DNA of 64,000 nt, from the NCBI RefSeq assembly GCF_002207765.1, contig NZ_BDGJ01000010.1, forward strand, positions 1-64,000. Direction: 5' to 3'. The notes below the pieces were generated by a model, which did not search any database, was not told where the DNA came from, and was given only the letters and a program-made list of their open reading frames with translations. Positions 43,095 to 51,848 of this stretch are shown in pieces; the stretch's first letter is position 1; every line of letters starts with the position of its first letter. Both the position numbers and the translations under genes were made by a program. This stretch comes from Calderihabitans maritimus (GTDB lineage Bacteria; Bacillota; KKC1; Calderihabitantales; Calderihabitantaceae).

Positions 43095-43832
43095 TTATTT
43101 CAGAAACTCAAATGCTTCCGGTTGCTGGATAAAAGCCCCGTAAAGGGAAGCATTTTTTACAGCTTCGGTAGGTTGGGGTAAGTTGGGTGCTGCCACCATT
43201 CTAAGTGCTACGGAGTTCTGATAATAAGGATTTTTAACAAATTCCCCCTGGCCTTTTTCATTTTGAATGTAATAATATGCCGCTCCTCTCTTGGCAGCAA
43301 AGGGTTCGTAAATAGAAGAGAAGTTGGCTTCCACCAGGTTGGCCATAACCAGGGGCTCATTTCCCGGGTTAATGGTTATGTGGCCGTATCCCGGGGGAAT
43401 ATATACCTTATCCCCTTTTTTCGCTTCTACTACCAGTACCTCCTCTACTTCCCCTCTCCGGTTATTTTTCTGCAAGAGATAGAGGGCTTCTCCGGAAAGC
43501 ACTTCATAATATTCCGGGTAGGTTTCGGAAGACTGGGGTTTAAGGGGATGGAAATGCCCCACCGTTTTTATGTACTCCTGACCTATTAGTCCTGGAAGAA
43601 TTACGGTAATGTCATAACGGATGTCGTGTTGGAGAAATTTTTCCCGGTCTTGGCGCCAGTGAACGCCGCGATACATGTAATACAGGGGCCTATCATCTAA
43701 CGGTACAGTCTGAAAAAGTACTTCACCTGCATCTATTAGACGGCGTACCGCTGGTTTTGGCTCATATATATCCTCTTGGTAAAACACCAACTGACCTTCT
43801 TCCGTCAGGCCAAAATCTTTCCCGAAAATCAT
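43095..43832 (-). CDS. Cupin-type glucose-6-phosphate isomerase
   Basis: 245 residues from the ATG at 43832, which has GGGGAGG upstream. The archaeal-type phosphoglucose isomerase signature is clear: TVGHFHPLKPQSSETYPEYYEVLSGEA near residue 85, giving the His, His, Glu metal ligands of the cupin, then PPGYGHITINPG carrying the last His. It interconverts glucose-6-phosphate and fructose-6-phosphate using Fe or Zn. This type is unrelated to the common bacterial Pgi and occurs in archaea and some thermophilic bacteria. The protein is longer than the archaeal form (about 190 aa), with a C-terminal extension. Single gene. Confidence 0.9.
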   Translation of the reverse strand: MIFGKDFGLTEEGQLVFYQEDIYEPKPAVRRLIDAGEVLFQTVPLDDRPLYYMYRGVHWRQDREKFLQHDIRYDITVILPGLIGQEYIKTVGHFHPLKPQSSETYPEYYEVLSGEALYLLQKNNRRGEVEEVLVVEAKKGDKVYIPPGYGHITINPGNEPLVMANLVEANFSSIYEPFAAKRGAAYYYIQNEKGQGEFVKNPYYQNSVALRMVAAPNLPQPTEAVKNASLYGAFIQQPEAFEFLK

Positions 43833-43903
43833 GGAACAACCTCCCCGTAATATGGTACCGGTGTCGGTTTTTCTCATCCATTATACCCTATTTTATTCTT
43901 TAA

Positions 43904-43929
43904 AAAAAGGCCAGCTTCCGGGAAGCTGG
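43904..43929 (-). terminator. Terminator of the zinc-ribbon gene
   Basis: On the minus strand CCAGCTTCC and GGAAGCTGG pair, followed by CCTTTTTTT, 14 bp after the stop. Confidence 0.75.
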
Positions 43930-43942
43930 TTGGAAAGGTGTT

Positions 43943-44101
43943 TTATACTCTAACCATGGTCTGGCCGCAGCAGCGACCTTCGTTCTGCGCAGTTTTTCCG
44001 CAGGACCGACAAACATATGCCCCTTCGGTAACCATCGACTTTCCGCAGCAGAAGTCGGGGAGTTTGGCGGTACGACCGCATTGGGCACAAACATATGCCA
44101 C
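43943..44101 (-). CDS. Tandem zinc-ribbon protein, 52 aa
   Basis: GTG start with GGGAGGTG 9 nt upstream. The whole peptide is two copies of a 23-26-residue unit: AYVCAQCGRTA...FCCGKSMV and AYVCRSCGKTA...RCCGQTMV. Each has a CxxC knuckle followed by a CC pair, so it should hold two metal sites, Zn or Fe, as in rubredoxin-like or desulforedoxin-like folds. It is preceded and followed by single genes and has its own terminator. It is too short for routine gene callers but well supported. Confidence 0.75.
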   Translation of the reverse strand: MAYVCAQCGRTAKLPDFCCGKSMVTEGAYVCRSCGKTAQNEGRCCGQTMVRV

Positions 44102-44184
44102 TTAATTTCACCTCCCTGTCTTCATTATTACCAAAAACAGGGTATACTATAATACCATCTCCCCGACAATATTATTAAATATTA

Positions 44185-44541
44185 TTATCCGTACATTTCT
44201 TTGACCACTCGCGTAAGGATACGCTTTTCTTCCTCCTCGAACATGCGCTTGACCGAAAACTCAACTACGGTAGTAAGGGAGTTGTCAGGAAGCTGGTATA
44301 TTTCTGATTTAACAATGGTGCCAATTCCTATAACCTCACCGCTACGGGTTACTAGAAGCACATCCATGCCCACGGGATAAACTAATTTATGTCCAGTGCG
44401 GAAAAAGCCTAAAATAATATTCCCGGAGGTTCTTTTCCACAGGAGAAGCTGGTTGTCTGCCTCCTGTTTTTCTCCTGGTTTATCGGGCAACTCGTCCACC
44501 GGCAGGCGAAGCAACCAGGTAAACTCATATTTATAGCCCAT
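44185..44541 (-). CDS. Hypothetical protein, 118 aa
   Basis: A soluble alpha/beta protein with central segments like LVYPVGMDVLLVTRSGEVIGIGTIVKSEI that suggest a small beta-barrel (DUF2584-like or PUA/EVE-like), followed by a charged helix. I cannot name the family. GAGGTG precedes the ATG. It stands alone, divergent from the DNA methyltransferase. Confidence 0.6.
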   Translation of the reverse strand: MGYKYEFTWLLRLPVDELPDKPGEKQEADNQLLLWKRTSGNIILGFFRTGHKLVYPVGMDVLLVTRSGEVIGIGTIVKSEIYQLPDNSLTTVVEFSVKRMFEEEEKRILTRVVKEMYG

Positions 44542-44716
44542 TTTATCACCTCGTCATTATTTTTTTTCTTCGCAAGCATATTATTCTTAATGCATATTAT
44601 TCTTAATTTACTTAAATTTTCCTCTATTTAATGGTTGAATGGCAGGAAAACGGATCTTATATCAAGAAAATGGTCTTGGCTGTTTTCTGAAGGTATTGAA
44701 TCCAGGAGGGAGAATA

Positions 44717-45532
44717 ATGTCAAAACAATCTCCAAAAACAATGAATAAAGCGGTGAGTGCCGGTTTAATGGACGGGAAAACCTGGTTACGCTATTCCATA
44801 AGTATTTGGGACGATCTTGTTAAAAGTCCTGAGGAACGCAAGTTTAAGCACCCCGCTATGTTTCCATCCCAGTTGACCGACAGGCTTATCGAAATATTTT
44901 CCCTCCGGGAAGGCGGCCTTGTTCTCGATCCGTTTATGGGTAGTGGGAGTACTCTATGTTCCGCCTACCGCCGTGGTCTACCGTCAGTCGGTTTTGAGCT
45001 GTCGGAAGAGTTTATTGCCATGACGAGAGAGAGGTTGGCGGCCATCCGGGGAGATCCGGACAACTACCCGCGTATAATTCAGGACGACAGCAGACGATTG
45101 CAGAAATATGTATCACCGGGCACTGTCGGCCTGTGTATCACTTCTCCGCCCTACTGGGATATTTTAAACCAGCGGCGTACAGCCGACGGCAAACCGATTC
45201 GCAATTACGGAATGAACCTGCGGGACCTGAGCAGTATTAGCGATTACCATGAATTTTTGGGGGCTTTGCAGCAAGTATTTGCTCAAATCTACGAGGTGCT
45301 GATTACCGGTGCCTATTGCATAGTAGTAGTAATGGACATCCGTAAGAAGGCTGTCTTTTACCCGTTTCATATGGATATTACTTTAAAACTTAGAGACGTA
45401 GGTTTTACCCTTGACGACATAATCATCTGGGATAGGCGCCGGGAGTATAATAATTTACGCCCCCTGGGATATCCTTACGTCTTTCGCGTCAATAAAGTCC
45501 ATGAATACATCTTGATTTTCCAAAAAAAGTAA
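44717..45532 (+). CDS. Orphan DNA methyltransferase (N4-cytosine/N6-adenine)
   Basis: 271 residues from the ATG at 44717, with AGGAGGGAG upstream. SAM-binding motif LDPFMGSGSTLCSA is near residue 75 and the catalytic TSPPYW near residue 140. The order SAM motif first, catalytic motif second is that of group alpha/gamma enzymes, and the SPPY form is common among N4-cytosine methylases. No restriction endonuclease or specificity gene is adjacent, so it may be an orphan acting in regulation or protection. A terminator follows. Confidence 0.85.
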   Translation: MSKQSPKTMNKAVSAGLMDGKTWLRYSISIWDDLVKSPEERKFKHPAMFPSQLTDRLIEIFSLREGGLVLDPFMGSGSTLCSAYRRGLPSVGFELSEEFIAMTRERLAAIRGDPDNYPRIIQDDSRRLQKYVSPGTVGLCITSPPYWDILNQRRTADGKPIRNYGMNLRDLSSISDYHEFLGALQQVFAQIYEVLITGAYCIVVVMDIRKKAVFYPFHMDITLKLRDVGFTLDDIIIWDRRREYNNLRPLGYPYVFRVNKVHEYILIFQKK

Positions 45533-45560
45533 AAATAGTTGTTTCTGAAACCAATGTCAG

Positions 45561-45602
45561 GCTAACTCTTTTTCTGCTTCTCAATGGAGTTAGCTTTTTT
45601 TC
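45561..45602 (+). terminator. Terminator after the methyltransferase
   Basis: GCTAACTC, an 18-nt loop and GAGTTAGC, followed by eight T residues. Confidence 0.8.
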
Positions 45603-45705
45603 TTCCTTCTTCTCTTCAGGAATGAAACTTCTTTTTAAACAAACGGTGCATATAAATATAGTAACCTCCAGTCATGGCTCGGAATTTAAAAAGGAGGAGG
45701 TATCT

Positions 45706-46572
45706 ATGGATATTCTAAAACGTCTGGAATTACACAGACAAGAAGAACAAAAACTGCGTTGGGAAGGAACCTTCCGGGATTACCTGAAGTTAGTTATAGA
45801 AAACCCCAAAATTTGCCGTCTGGCCCATGAACGTATTTACGATATGATTGTTTCTGCTGGAGTGGAAGAAGTAGATGGAGTTAAAAAATACAAATTTTTT
45901 TCCTCGGAAATTTTTGGACTTGACAAAACATTAGAACGGCTAGTGGAGGAGTACTTCCATTCGGCAGCCCGGAGGCTAGATGTACGGAAAAGAATTCTTT
46001 TGTTGATGGGGCCGGTAAGCGGCGGAAAATCAACCATCGTTAACTTGATCAAAAGAGGACTGGAGAAGTACACCCGTACCGATGAAGGAGCCGTATATGC
46101 TATCAAAGGATGTCCCATGCATGAGGAACCACTCCACCTTATTCCGAGGGAACTGCGGGAAGAATTCCAGCAGGAGTACGGCATTTATATTGAAGGAACT
46201 CTCTGCCCTTCATGCCGCCTGATGGTCGAAGAGAAATATGGAGGCAGGGTCGAGGATGTTCCCGTTCAGAGGATTGTTTTTTCCGAAGAGGATCGGGTAG
46301 GGATCGGCACTTTCAGCCCCTCTGACCCTAAGTCACAGGATATAGCTGACCTTACGGGAAGTGTTGACTTTTCCACCATTGCTGAATACGGCTCTGAATC
46401 TGATCCACGGGCATACCGGTTTGATGGAGAACTGAACAAAGCCAATCGGGGCATTATGGAGTTTCAGGAAATGCTGAAATGTGACGAGAAATTCCTCTAC
46501 AACTTGTTGAGCCTATCCCAGGAAGGCAATTTTAAGGCGGGAAGATTTGCTTTAATTTATGCGGACGAATAG
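45706..46572 (+). CDS. prkA: PrkA, 5' part of interrupted gene
   Basis: Starts at the ATG at 45706 with AAGGAGGAGG upstream. The 288 residues match the N-terminal half of PrkA (about 630 aa in Bacillus), an AAA+ protein with a kinase-like C-terminal domain that affects sporulation. The P-loop reads GPVSGGKST near residue 105, and family sequence runs on to NFKAGRFALIYADE. There the reading frame meets TAG exactly where an inserted element begins. The missing remainder, starting with the next conserved residues, is at 63481-64000. I read this as one gene split by a 16.9-kb element, not a decayed gene: neither half shows mutations. Confidence 0.93.
   Translation: MDILKRLELHRQEEQKLRWEGTFRDYLKLVIENPKICRLAHERIYDMIVSAGVEEVDGVKKYKFFSSEIFGLDKTLERLVEEYFHSAARRLDVRKRILLLMGPVSGGKSTIVNLIKRGLEKYTRTDEGAVYAIKGCPMHEEPLHLIPRELREEFQQEYGIYIEGTLCPSCRLMVEEKYGGRVEDVPVQRIVFSEEDRVGIGTFSPSDPKSQDIADLTGSVDFSTIAEYGSESDPRAYRFDGELNKANRGIMEFQEMLKCDEKFLYNLLSLSQEGNFKAGRFALIYADE
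46566..46569. other. Left attachment core (attL)
   Basis: CGAA shared with the right junction. Left of it is prkA coding sequence (ATTTATGCGGA); right of it is element sequence (TAGAGTGTAACTTCATGAG). Large serine recombinases exchange strands at a 2-bp core within such a short identity. Confidence 0.8.
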
Positions 46573-46619
46573 AGTGTAACTTCATGAGACTAATTTTTTA
46601 TTTTCTCTGATTAAGCTTT

Positions 46620-46712
46620 AGAGACTTCGTATTTTTCGCATATGCCGTTGGAGCTCGGCTTTTTTCTTTTCTACGCAAATATCCGTATCTACTGGTAGAG
46701 TTTCTTTTTTGT
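46620..46712 (-). pseudogene. Relic of a second serine recombinase
   Basis: Read on the minus strand, this stretch encodes KETLPVDTDICVEKKKAELQR, which parallels EETAPVDTDIFIEKKKTELKR in the coiled-coil region of the intact recombinase at 61396-62964. Only about 30 codons remain before a stop. It lies within 60 bp of the left junction, so it is likely left over from a related recombinase gene that once stood at this end. The rest of 46573-46839 holds no gene; a TATACT box near 46795 may belong to the promoter of the next operon. Confidence 0.75.
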
Positions 46713-46839
46713 AAAAGCTCTGCTGAAGGGTGAGAAGATACAAGATACCCGGTTTGTGGAAGTTATTGTTTCATACATCTCATAAACTATTATGTTATAC
46801 TAGTTATAAGAATTTAAGAATTTGAAGGGGTGTACTCTT

Positions 46840-47769
46840 TTGAATGGCCGAAGGTTGTTGCTTCTAGTAATAGGCCTGGTATTATTATTATTTTTTGCCG
46901 GTTGTAGCAGAACCAAAGATTATCCACAAATTAACTTTCAAGATTTAGAAATAACCGAAAGTTTTAAAAAGAACACCGAGCAGGATTCATTACGCGTAGC
47001 TTTATCATCGATTACATCTACAAGAAAGAGTATATCCTATTACGAAGAACTATTACGTTTATTGGAGAAAACTTTAGGTCGCCCCATAGAAGTAGTCCAA
47101 CGTAACACCTACGCGGAAGTAAATGAGCTGTTACGTACCGGTCAGATTGACCTGGCTTTTATCTGCACTTATAGCTATGTTACGGGTCATGACCAGTTTG
47201 GTTTGGAACTGGTTGCCGCACCGGTAAGAGATGGAAAAACCAAGTACCAGTCATATATAATCGTCCGTAAAGATAGTGAGATAGATTCTTTTGAACAACT
47301 CGAAGGGAAAAAGTTTGCCTTTACAGACCCTATGTCCACGACGGGTTATCTTTATCCTATGGCTCTTTTGAGAGAGCAGAATAAAGAACCGGAGAGCTTT
47401 TTTTCTGATTATAGCTTTACTTACAGTCACGATAATTCCATTAAGGCGGTACAACAGGGCGTCGTAGACGGAGCGGCGGTGGAGAGCCTTGTTTTCAAGC
47501 ATATGGCTGAGAAAGAACCGGAAATCATCAACGATCTTAAAATAATCAAGAAATCTCCTGCATATTTTTCACCTCCGGTGGTGGTCCGGCCCGGTTTGCC
47601 GGAGGAACTCAAGAAACAGTTGAAAGAGTTTTTCATAAATCTGGATTCTAGTGGAGAGGGAAGGTATATTTTGGACAAGATGGGCCTGGAAGGTTACCGG
47701 CAGGTGGAGGATTCAGATTATGATTCTGTCCGGTTACTGGGAAAGGTAGTGCAGAGTCATGAAAAATAA
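46840..47769 (+). CDS. PhnD-like oxyanion-binding lipoprotein
   Basis: 309 residues from the TTG at 46840 with AAGGGGTG 8 nt upstream. The lipoprotein signal ends in FFAGC. The body is a PhnD-type phosphate/phosphonate-binding fold: RVALSSITSTRKSISYYEELLRLLEKTLG, then GQIDLAFICTYSYV, FTDPMSTTGYLYP and AVQQGVVDGAAVESLVF. Related proteins or domains (TtrS N-terminus, AioX, ArrX) sense tetrathionate or arsenic oxyanions for a partner kinase. The gene overlaps the histidine kinase gene by 11 bp, so it is probably the external sensor of that kinase and not part of a transporter. Confidence 0.88.
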   Translation: MNGRRLLLLVIGLVLLLFFAGCSRTKDYPQINFQDLEITESFKKNTEQDSLRVALSSITSTRKSISYYEELLRLLEKTLGRPIEVVQRNTYAEVNELLRTGQIDLAFICTYSYVTGHDQFGLELVAAPVRDGKTKYQSYIIVRKDSEIDSFEQLEGKKFAFTDPMSTTGYLYPMALLREQNKEPESFFSDYSFTYSHDNSIKAVQQGVVDGAAVESLVFKHMAEKEPEIINDLKIIKKSPAYFSPPVVVRPGLPEELKKQLKEFFINLDSSGEGRYILDKMGLEGYRQVEDSDYDSVRLLGKVVQSHEK

Positions 47770-49258
47770 ATTGTTATCCCGTCTTTTTTACACCGCGTTT
47801 AACCTGGTTGGAGTTAGAGCGAAAATTATGGGTATTGCTGTGATGCTGGTGCTTCTCTTAGGTACGTTGCAAATCTGGCAGGTAGAAACCAGTTTTACTA
47901 GGATTTTGCGGCAGGAGCTAACTAAACAGGGTGTCTCCTTAGGGCGTTACTTAGCGGCTCGGAGCGAGAATCTTTTGTTAACCAATAATATTTATGGCCT
48001 GTACGAGCTGGTCCGTGACACTATGGATAACAATCCGGAAGTGAAGTACATCCTGCTTATAGATTCTGAGGGCCAGTTAGTCATCAATAGTTTTGGTAAA
48101 GGTATTCCCCGCGGACTGTTAAATTTTAATAAAGTGGGGGAAGGACAGGAATACAGTCGGCGGATATTTTCCACGGGGGAAGAGCTGGTGCAGGATGTGG
48201 CGATTCCTATTGCCAACGGCAAATTGGGCCAGGTGCGACTGGGATTATCTGAAATCGGTATCGTTACCGCCGTGGAAAGAATGCAGAGCCAGCTCTGGCT
48301 CAGTACTTTAGTGATCTCACTTCTAGGGGTAGGAGTGGCGTACCTGTTGTCGGCTTTAATTAACCGGCCTCTTAGAGAGTTGGTAACCGCTACCAAGAAT
48401 ATTGGGGAAGGAAAGTTGAGTTACCGTGTCCCGCTGGACTGGATCAAAGATGAATTGGGACAATTGGCAAGAGCTTTTAATGAAATGGCTGATAAATTAC
48501 AAGAAGCAGAAAAGGAACAAGCCCGGCTGTGGCAGGAGGTACTAAGAAAAGAAAGGATGCGTCGATATCTGTTAAGTAAAATAATTTCCGCTCAGGAGGA
48601 AGAGCGGCTGCGTATATCGCGGGAATTGCATGACGAGACGGGACAGGCTTTAAGCAGCGTTAACCTGGCCTTGGCTTCCTTGGACGGTGTACAGGACCCT
48701 CAGGAGTTTCGTCGAAGAGTGAAATTGATGCAGGAGACGGTAACTAAGGCGCTGGAAGATATTCATTTGTTGTGCCGGCAACTGCGCCCCAGTGTGCTGG
48801 ACAAACTGGGCCTGGCGGTGGCTGTGCAACGTCTGGTCCGGGATTGTTCCATGCGCTGGGGGAAAGATATCGGACTGACGGTGACCGGTTTTGATACGGA
48901 GATTATTCCGGATGAAGTGAAAATAGCTGTTTACAGGATTGTTCAGGAGGCTCTAGGAAATGCTTTGCGCCATTCTCAAGCGGAAAATATCAGTGTGGTA
49001 CTTCAGAAAACGGAAAATAAAATTCTGGCCATCGTGGAAGATGACGGTGTCGGTTTTGATATAAATGAAATGCAGAACAAGGATATTGAGGAAAAACATC
49101 TTGGGCTTTTTGGTATGCAGGAAAGAGCAGAATTACTGGGCGGAAAGTTAAATATAGAATCAGCTTTGGGTAAAGGGACTACTATATACGTTGAACTACC
49201 CCTGGAGGGGAGGGTTAGTCATGCAACAGAGAAAGTTAAAAGTGCTGTTGGTGGATGA
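47759..49258 (+). CDS. NarX-type sensor histidine kinase
   Basis: 499 residues. TM helix 1 at ~18-40, a short extracytoplasmic domain of about 120 residues, TM helix 2 near 180, then HAMP (RPLRELVTATKNIGEGKLSYRV). The dimerisation/phospho-acceptor segment is HisKA_3 type, EEERLRISRELHDETGQALSS, with the phosphorylated His in ELHDE. The ATPase has VEDDGVGFD and GLFGMQERAELLGG. Placed between a PhnD-like binding protein and a NarL-type regulator, it likely responds to the reductase substrate. Its end overlaps the regulator start by 38 bp. Confidence 0.9.
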   Translation: MKNKLLSRLFYTAFNLVGVRAKIMGIAVMLVLLLGTLQIWQVETSFTRILRQELTKQGVSLGRYLAARSENLLLTNNIYGLYELVRDTMDNNPEVKYILLIDSEGQLVINSFGKGIPRGLLNFNKVGEGQEYSRRIFSTGEELVQDVAIPIANGKLGQVRLGLSEIGIVTAVERMQSQLWLSTLVISLLGVGVAYLLSALINRPLRELVTATKNIGEGKLSYRVPLDWIKDELGQLARAFNEMADKLQEAEKEQARLWQEVLRKERMRRYLLSKIISAQEEERLRISRELHDETGQALSSVNLALASLDGVQDPQEFRRRVKLMQETVTKALEDIHLLCRQLRPSVLDKLGLAVAVQRLVRDCSMRWGKDIGLTVTGFDTEIIPDEVKIAVYRIVQEALGNALRHSQAENISVVLQKTENKILAIVEDDGVGFDINEMQNKDIEEKHLGLFGMQERAELLGGKLNIESALGKGTTIYVELPLEGRVSHATEKVKSAVGG

Positions 49259-49886
49259 CCATGTGGTCTTACTGAGCGGCCTGTGTTTGCTGTTAGAGAA
49301 TACAAATGATCTGGAAGTGGTGGGTAAAGCTACGGACCGTATGTCGGCCCTGGAACAATGCCGAAAACTCAAACCGGATGTATTGCTGCTGGATATAAAC
49401 CTCGGGGATAATAGTGGGCTTGATTTAATACCGGAAGTCCAAAGGATTAGTCCCGAAACCAATATATTACTGCTTACCATGTATGATGAAGAAGATTATT
49501 TGCAGCGCGCGTTGGAACTTGGTGCTAGAGGATATATTCTCAAAAAGGCTTCGGACCAGGAGTTGCTGGCGGCGGTGAGGGCGGTAGGTCAGGGGGGCAC
49601 TTACCTTGATCCTGCTATTGCTACTTCGGTGGTTAATTTGGCTTTGGGGAGGAAAAAGAAAGGTGAAGAAAGACCTTCCAGCAATGGTGTGTTGAGCTCC
49701 AGGGAAAAAGAAGTTTTGGGATTGGTGGCTTTAGGATATACCAATCAACAGATTGCTGATGAGTTAACCATAAGTATAAAAACGGTGGAGACGCATAAGG
49801 CTAATATCAAGGAAAAGCTGGGGATAAAAAAGCGGTCGGACCTGGTACGTTATGCCCTGGAAAACAACTTGATGCCTGAAAAGTAA
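49221..49886 (+). CDS. NarL/LuxR-type response regulator
   Basis: 221 residues from the ATG at 49221 with GGAGGGGAGGG upstream. The receiver has VLLVDDHVVLL, the phospho-acceptor Asp in DVLLLDINLGDNSG and Lys in YILKKA. The C-terminal GerE helix-turn-helix reads LSSREKEVLGLVALGYTNQQIADELTISIKTVETHK. It is the partner of the preceding kinase and presumably activates the reductase operon that begins 260 bp downstream beyond a terminator. Confidence 0.93.
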   Translation: MQQRKLKVLLVDDHVVLLSGLCLLLENTNDLEVVGKATDRMSALEQCRKLKPDVLLLDINLGDNSGLDLIPEVQRISPETNILLLTMYDEEDYLQRALELGARGYILKKASDQELLAAVRAVGQGGTYLDPAIATSVVNLALGRKKKGEERPSSNGVLSSREKEVLGLVALGYTNQQIADELTISIKTVETHKANIKEKLGIKKRSDLVRYALENNLMPEK

Positions 49887-49984
49887 GGATGTTTCTAGCG
49901 TAGGTATTAAAAAGTAATAAAAGAGAAGGCTTCGAGCCGGCTGTGCATATGACAAAATTAGACCTTCTTAAAATTTTTCCGGTT

Positions 49985-50022
49985 AAAACCCCGATTCGTC
50001 GGAGGGCGTTTCGGGGTTTTTT
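49985..50022 (+). terminator. Terminator after the regulator operon
   Basis: AAAACCCCGA and TCGGGGTTTT pair over 10 bp with a 16-nt loop and a T-rich tail. It separates the sensor operon from the reductase operon. The promoter of the latter should lie in 50023-50146. Confidence 0.85.
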
Positions 50023-50146
50023 GCTGAGCATTTTAGATATGATGCCCGATACAAAACAAAACATAATTGTGCCAAAATGTACATAGAAAGCTGCCCATAA
50101 GGAGGGAGAGGGTATTCTTGCATAAATTGTGGAGAGGAGTGAGCAG

Positions 50147-50743
50147 ATGGCTGAAAAACTTTACGGAATGGTGATTGATCTGCGTCGTTGCGTAGGCTGT
50201 CACGCCTGTCGCGTAGCTTGTAAAAGCGAAAATAACGTGCCGTTAAAGGTATTCCGCACGTGGGTTAAAGATGTGGAAAAAGGTATCTATCCCAACGTCA
50301 GCAGGCATTATCTGCCTCGCCTGTGCAATCACTGCGCTAACGCTCCATGTGTTAAAGTTTGTCCGGTGAAGGCTTCCTACCGGAACGAAGATGGAGTAGT
50401 GATGATTGATTACGACAGATGCATCGGCTGCAAATATTGTATTGCTGCCTGTCCCTATGATTCTCGGTTTATTAACCCCATACGCAAAACGGCTGAAAAG
50501 TGCGATTTTTGTTATCACCGGGTAAGCCGCGGGTATGAGCCCGCCTGTGTTTCGACGTGCGTGGGAGGGGCCAGGGTATTCGGTGACTTGAACGATCCCA
50601 AGAGCTCTGTTTCTCAACTTTTAGCCCGTAATGCTGTACAGGTATTAAAGCCGGAACAAAATACCAGGCCTCATGTCTACTATATTCAGGCAGATAGAGG
50701 AGTCATGGGAGCTAACTTGAGAAGAATGGTGGGGGGTGAATAA
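50147..50743 (+). CDS. ttrB: Reductase Fe-S subunit (TtrB/PsrB type)
   Basis: 198 residues from the ATG at 50147 with AGAGGAG upstream. Four ferredoxin-type Cys sets are present: CVGCHACRVAC, CNHCANAPCVKVCP, CIGCKYCIAACPY, and CDFCYHR...CVSTC, for four [4Fe-4S] clusters. It relays electrons from the NrfD-type membrane subunit to the molybdenum subunit. It has no signal peptide and is presumably exported together with the Tat-bearing catalytic subunit. The gene order B-C-A matches ttrBCA. I use the symbol by family; the substrate is not certain. Confidence 0.85.
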   Translation: MAEKLYGMVIDLRRCVGCHACRVACKSENNVPLKVFRTWVKDVEKGIYPNVSRHYLPRLCNHCANAPCVKVCPVKASYRNEDGVVMIDYDRCIGCKYCIAACPYDSRFINPIRKTAEKCDFCYHRVSRGYEPACVSTCVGGARVFGDLNDPKSSVSQLLARNAVQVLKPEQNTRPHVYYIQADRGVMGANLRRMVGGE

Positions 50744-50744
50744 A

Positions 50745-51848
50745 ATGCCGGAATTAAACTATTTTTTTAATGTGGAACACGAGGTTTATTGGGGAATATT
50801 AATACCTCTTTACTTTTTCTATACAGGTTTGAGTGCTGGTTCCTTTGTAATTTCCAGCCTGGGCACCGTATTTGGGATTGAAAAGTATAAAGGTGTGGCC
50901 AAAGTGGGAGTGTTAATGGCCATAGTATTATTGATAATCGCCCCTATTCACCTAATTGCTGATTTGTCCCAACCGGCACGATTTCTTACTTTGCTCTACA
51001 GGGTTAACCTGCAGTCGGCTATGTCTTGGGGTGTATATCTATTGATGCTCTATCCCCTTGACCTACTGATCTACGCTTACTTTCTCTTTAAAAAAGATAA
51101 AACAGAAAAGGACCAAAAGTTGGCTAAACTTTTTGGTACCTTGGGAGTACCGTTGGCCTTGGCGGTACATGGTTATACCGGTTTTATTCTGGGTAATGTA
51201 CAGGCGCGGGCTTTATGGCATACCGCACTAATGCCCTACATTTTCCTGATGTCGGCTGTAGTTTCGGGTACGGGCATGCTAATTTTAGTGATTATGTTTA
51301 CAGATCGATTCCTTTCCCCTGCCAAAACCATTCTGCTCGAGCGTAGGGCCTTGCTGGCAGATATCGGAAAACTGCTCATGTGGTTTATTGTCGCTGATGC
51401 CGCTTTGTTGTTTAGCCATCTGGTGGTCCTGTGGTACGGCAATGAAGCTGGCGCGACTGCCTTATGGTATCTTTTCGAAGAGGAAGCAGTGCCCTTTATA
51501 GGTATAGAGTTGATATTAGGGATGGTGGTTCCCGTTCTGTTACTGGCATTTCGCCGGACGAGAGAAAATCTTTTCACCTTAGGACTGGCTTCTTTCCTCA
51601 CCATGGTAGGAGTGCTGGCCATGCGTATTAATTTTGTGATCGGAGGTCTTAAAATACCGTTGAGTGGAGAGGAACCGGTTCGGTACTCTGTCACCTCCTT
51701 TGAGTTAACTACAGCTGTGGTATTAGGAGCCATTACCTTGGTTGCGTTATATGCATTATACCGAATGCTGCCCATTTATGAGGAAAAAGATAAACCGATC
51801 AGGCCGCATGCAGGTCCATCATCCGCTGTAGGGGAGGGTATGAGATGA
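50745..51848 (+). CDS. ttrC: Reductase membrane subunit (TtrC/NrfD type)
   Basis: 367 residues from the ATG with GGGGGGTG upstream. Nine or so membrane helices carry the NrfD family pattern: WGILIPLYFFYTGLSAGSFVISSLGTVFG near the start, HLIADLSQPARFLTLLYRVNLQSAMSWG around residue 80 (residues near the quinone site) and HGYTGFILG. It oxidises menaquinol and hands electrons to the Fe-S subunit. The stop overlaps the start of the catalytic subunit gene by 4 bp (ATGA), so the three subunits are translationally coupled. Confidence 0.88.
   Translation: MPELNYFFNVEHEVYWGILIPLYFFYTGLSAGSFVISSLGTVFGIEKYKGVAKVGVLMAIVLLIIAPIHLIADLSQPARFLTLLYRVNLQSAMSWGVYLLMLYPLDLLIYAYFLFKKDKTEKDQKLAKLFGTLGVPLALAVHGYTGFILGNVQARALWHTALMPYIFLMSAVVSGTGMLILVIMFTDRFLSPAKTILLERRALLADIGKLLMWFIVADAALLFSHLVVLWYGNEAGATALWYLFEEEAVPFIGIELILGMVVPVLLLAFRRTRENLFTLGLASFLTMVGVLAMRINFVIGGLKIPLSGEEPVRYSVTSFELTTAVVLGAITLVALYALYRMLPIYEEKDKPIRPHAGPSSAVGEGMR

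Noticed and set aside
45706-46572. prkA 5' part as an ordinary pseudogene
   Set aside because: The missing part is intact at the far side of the element, in frame, and neither half shows decay.
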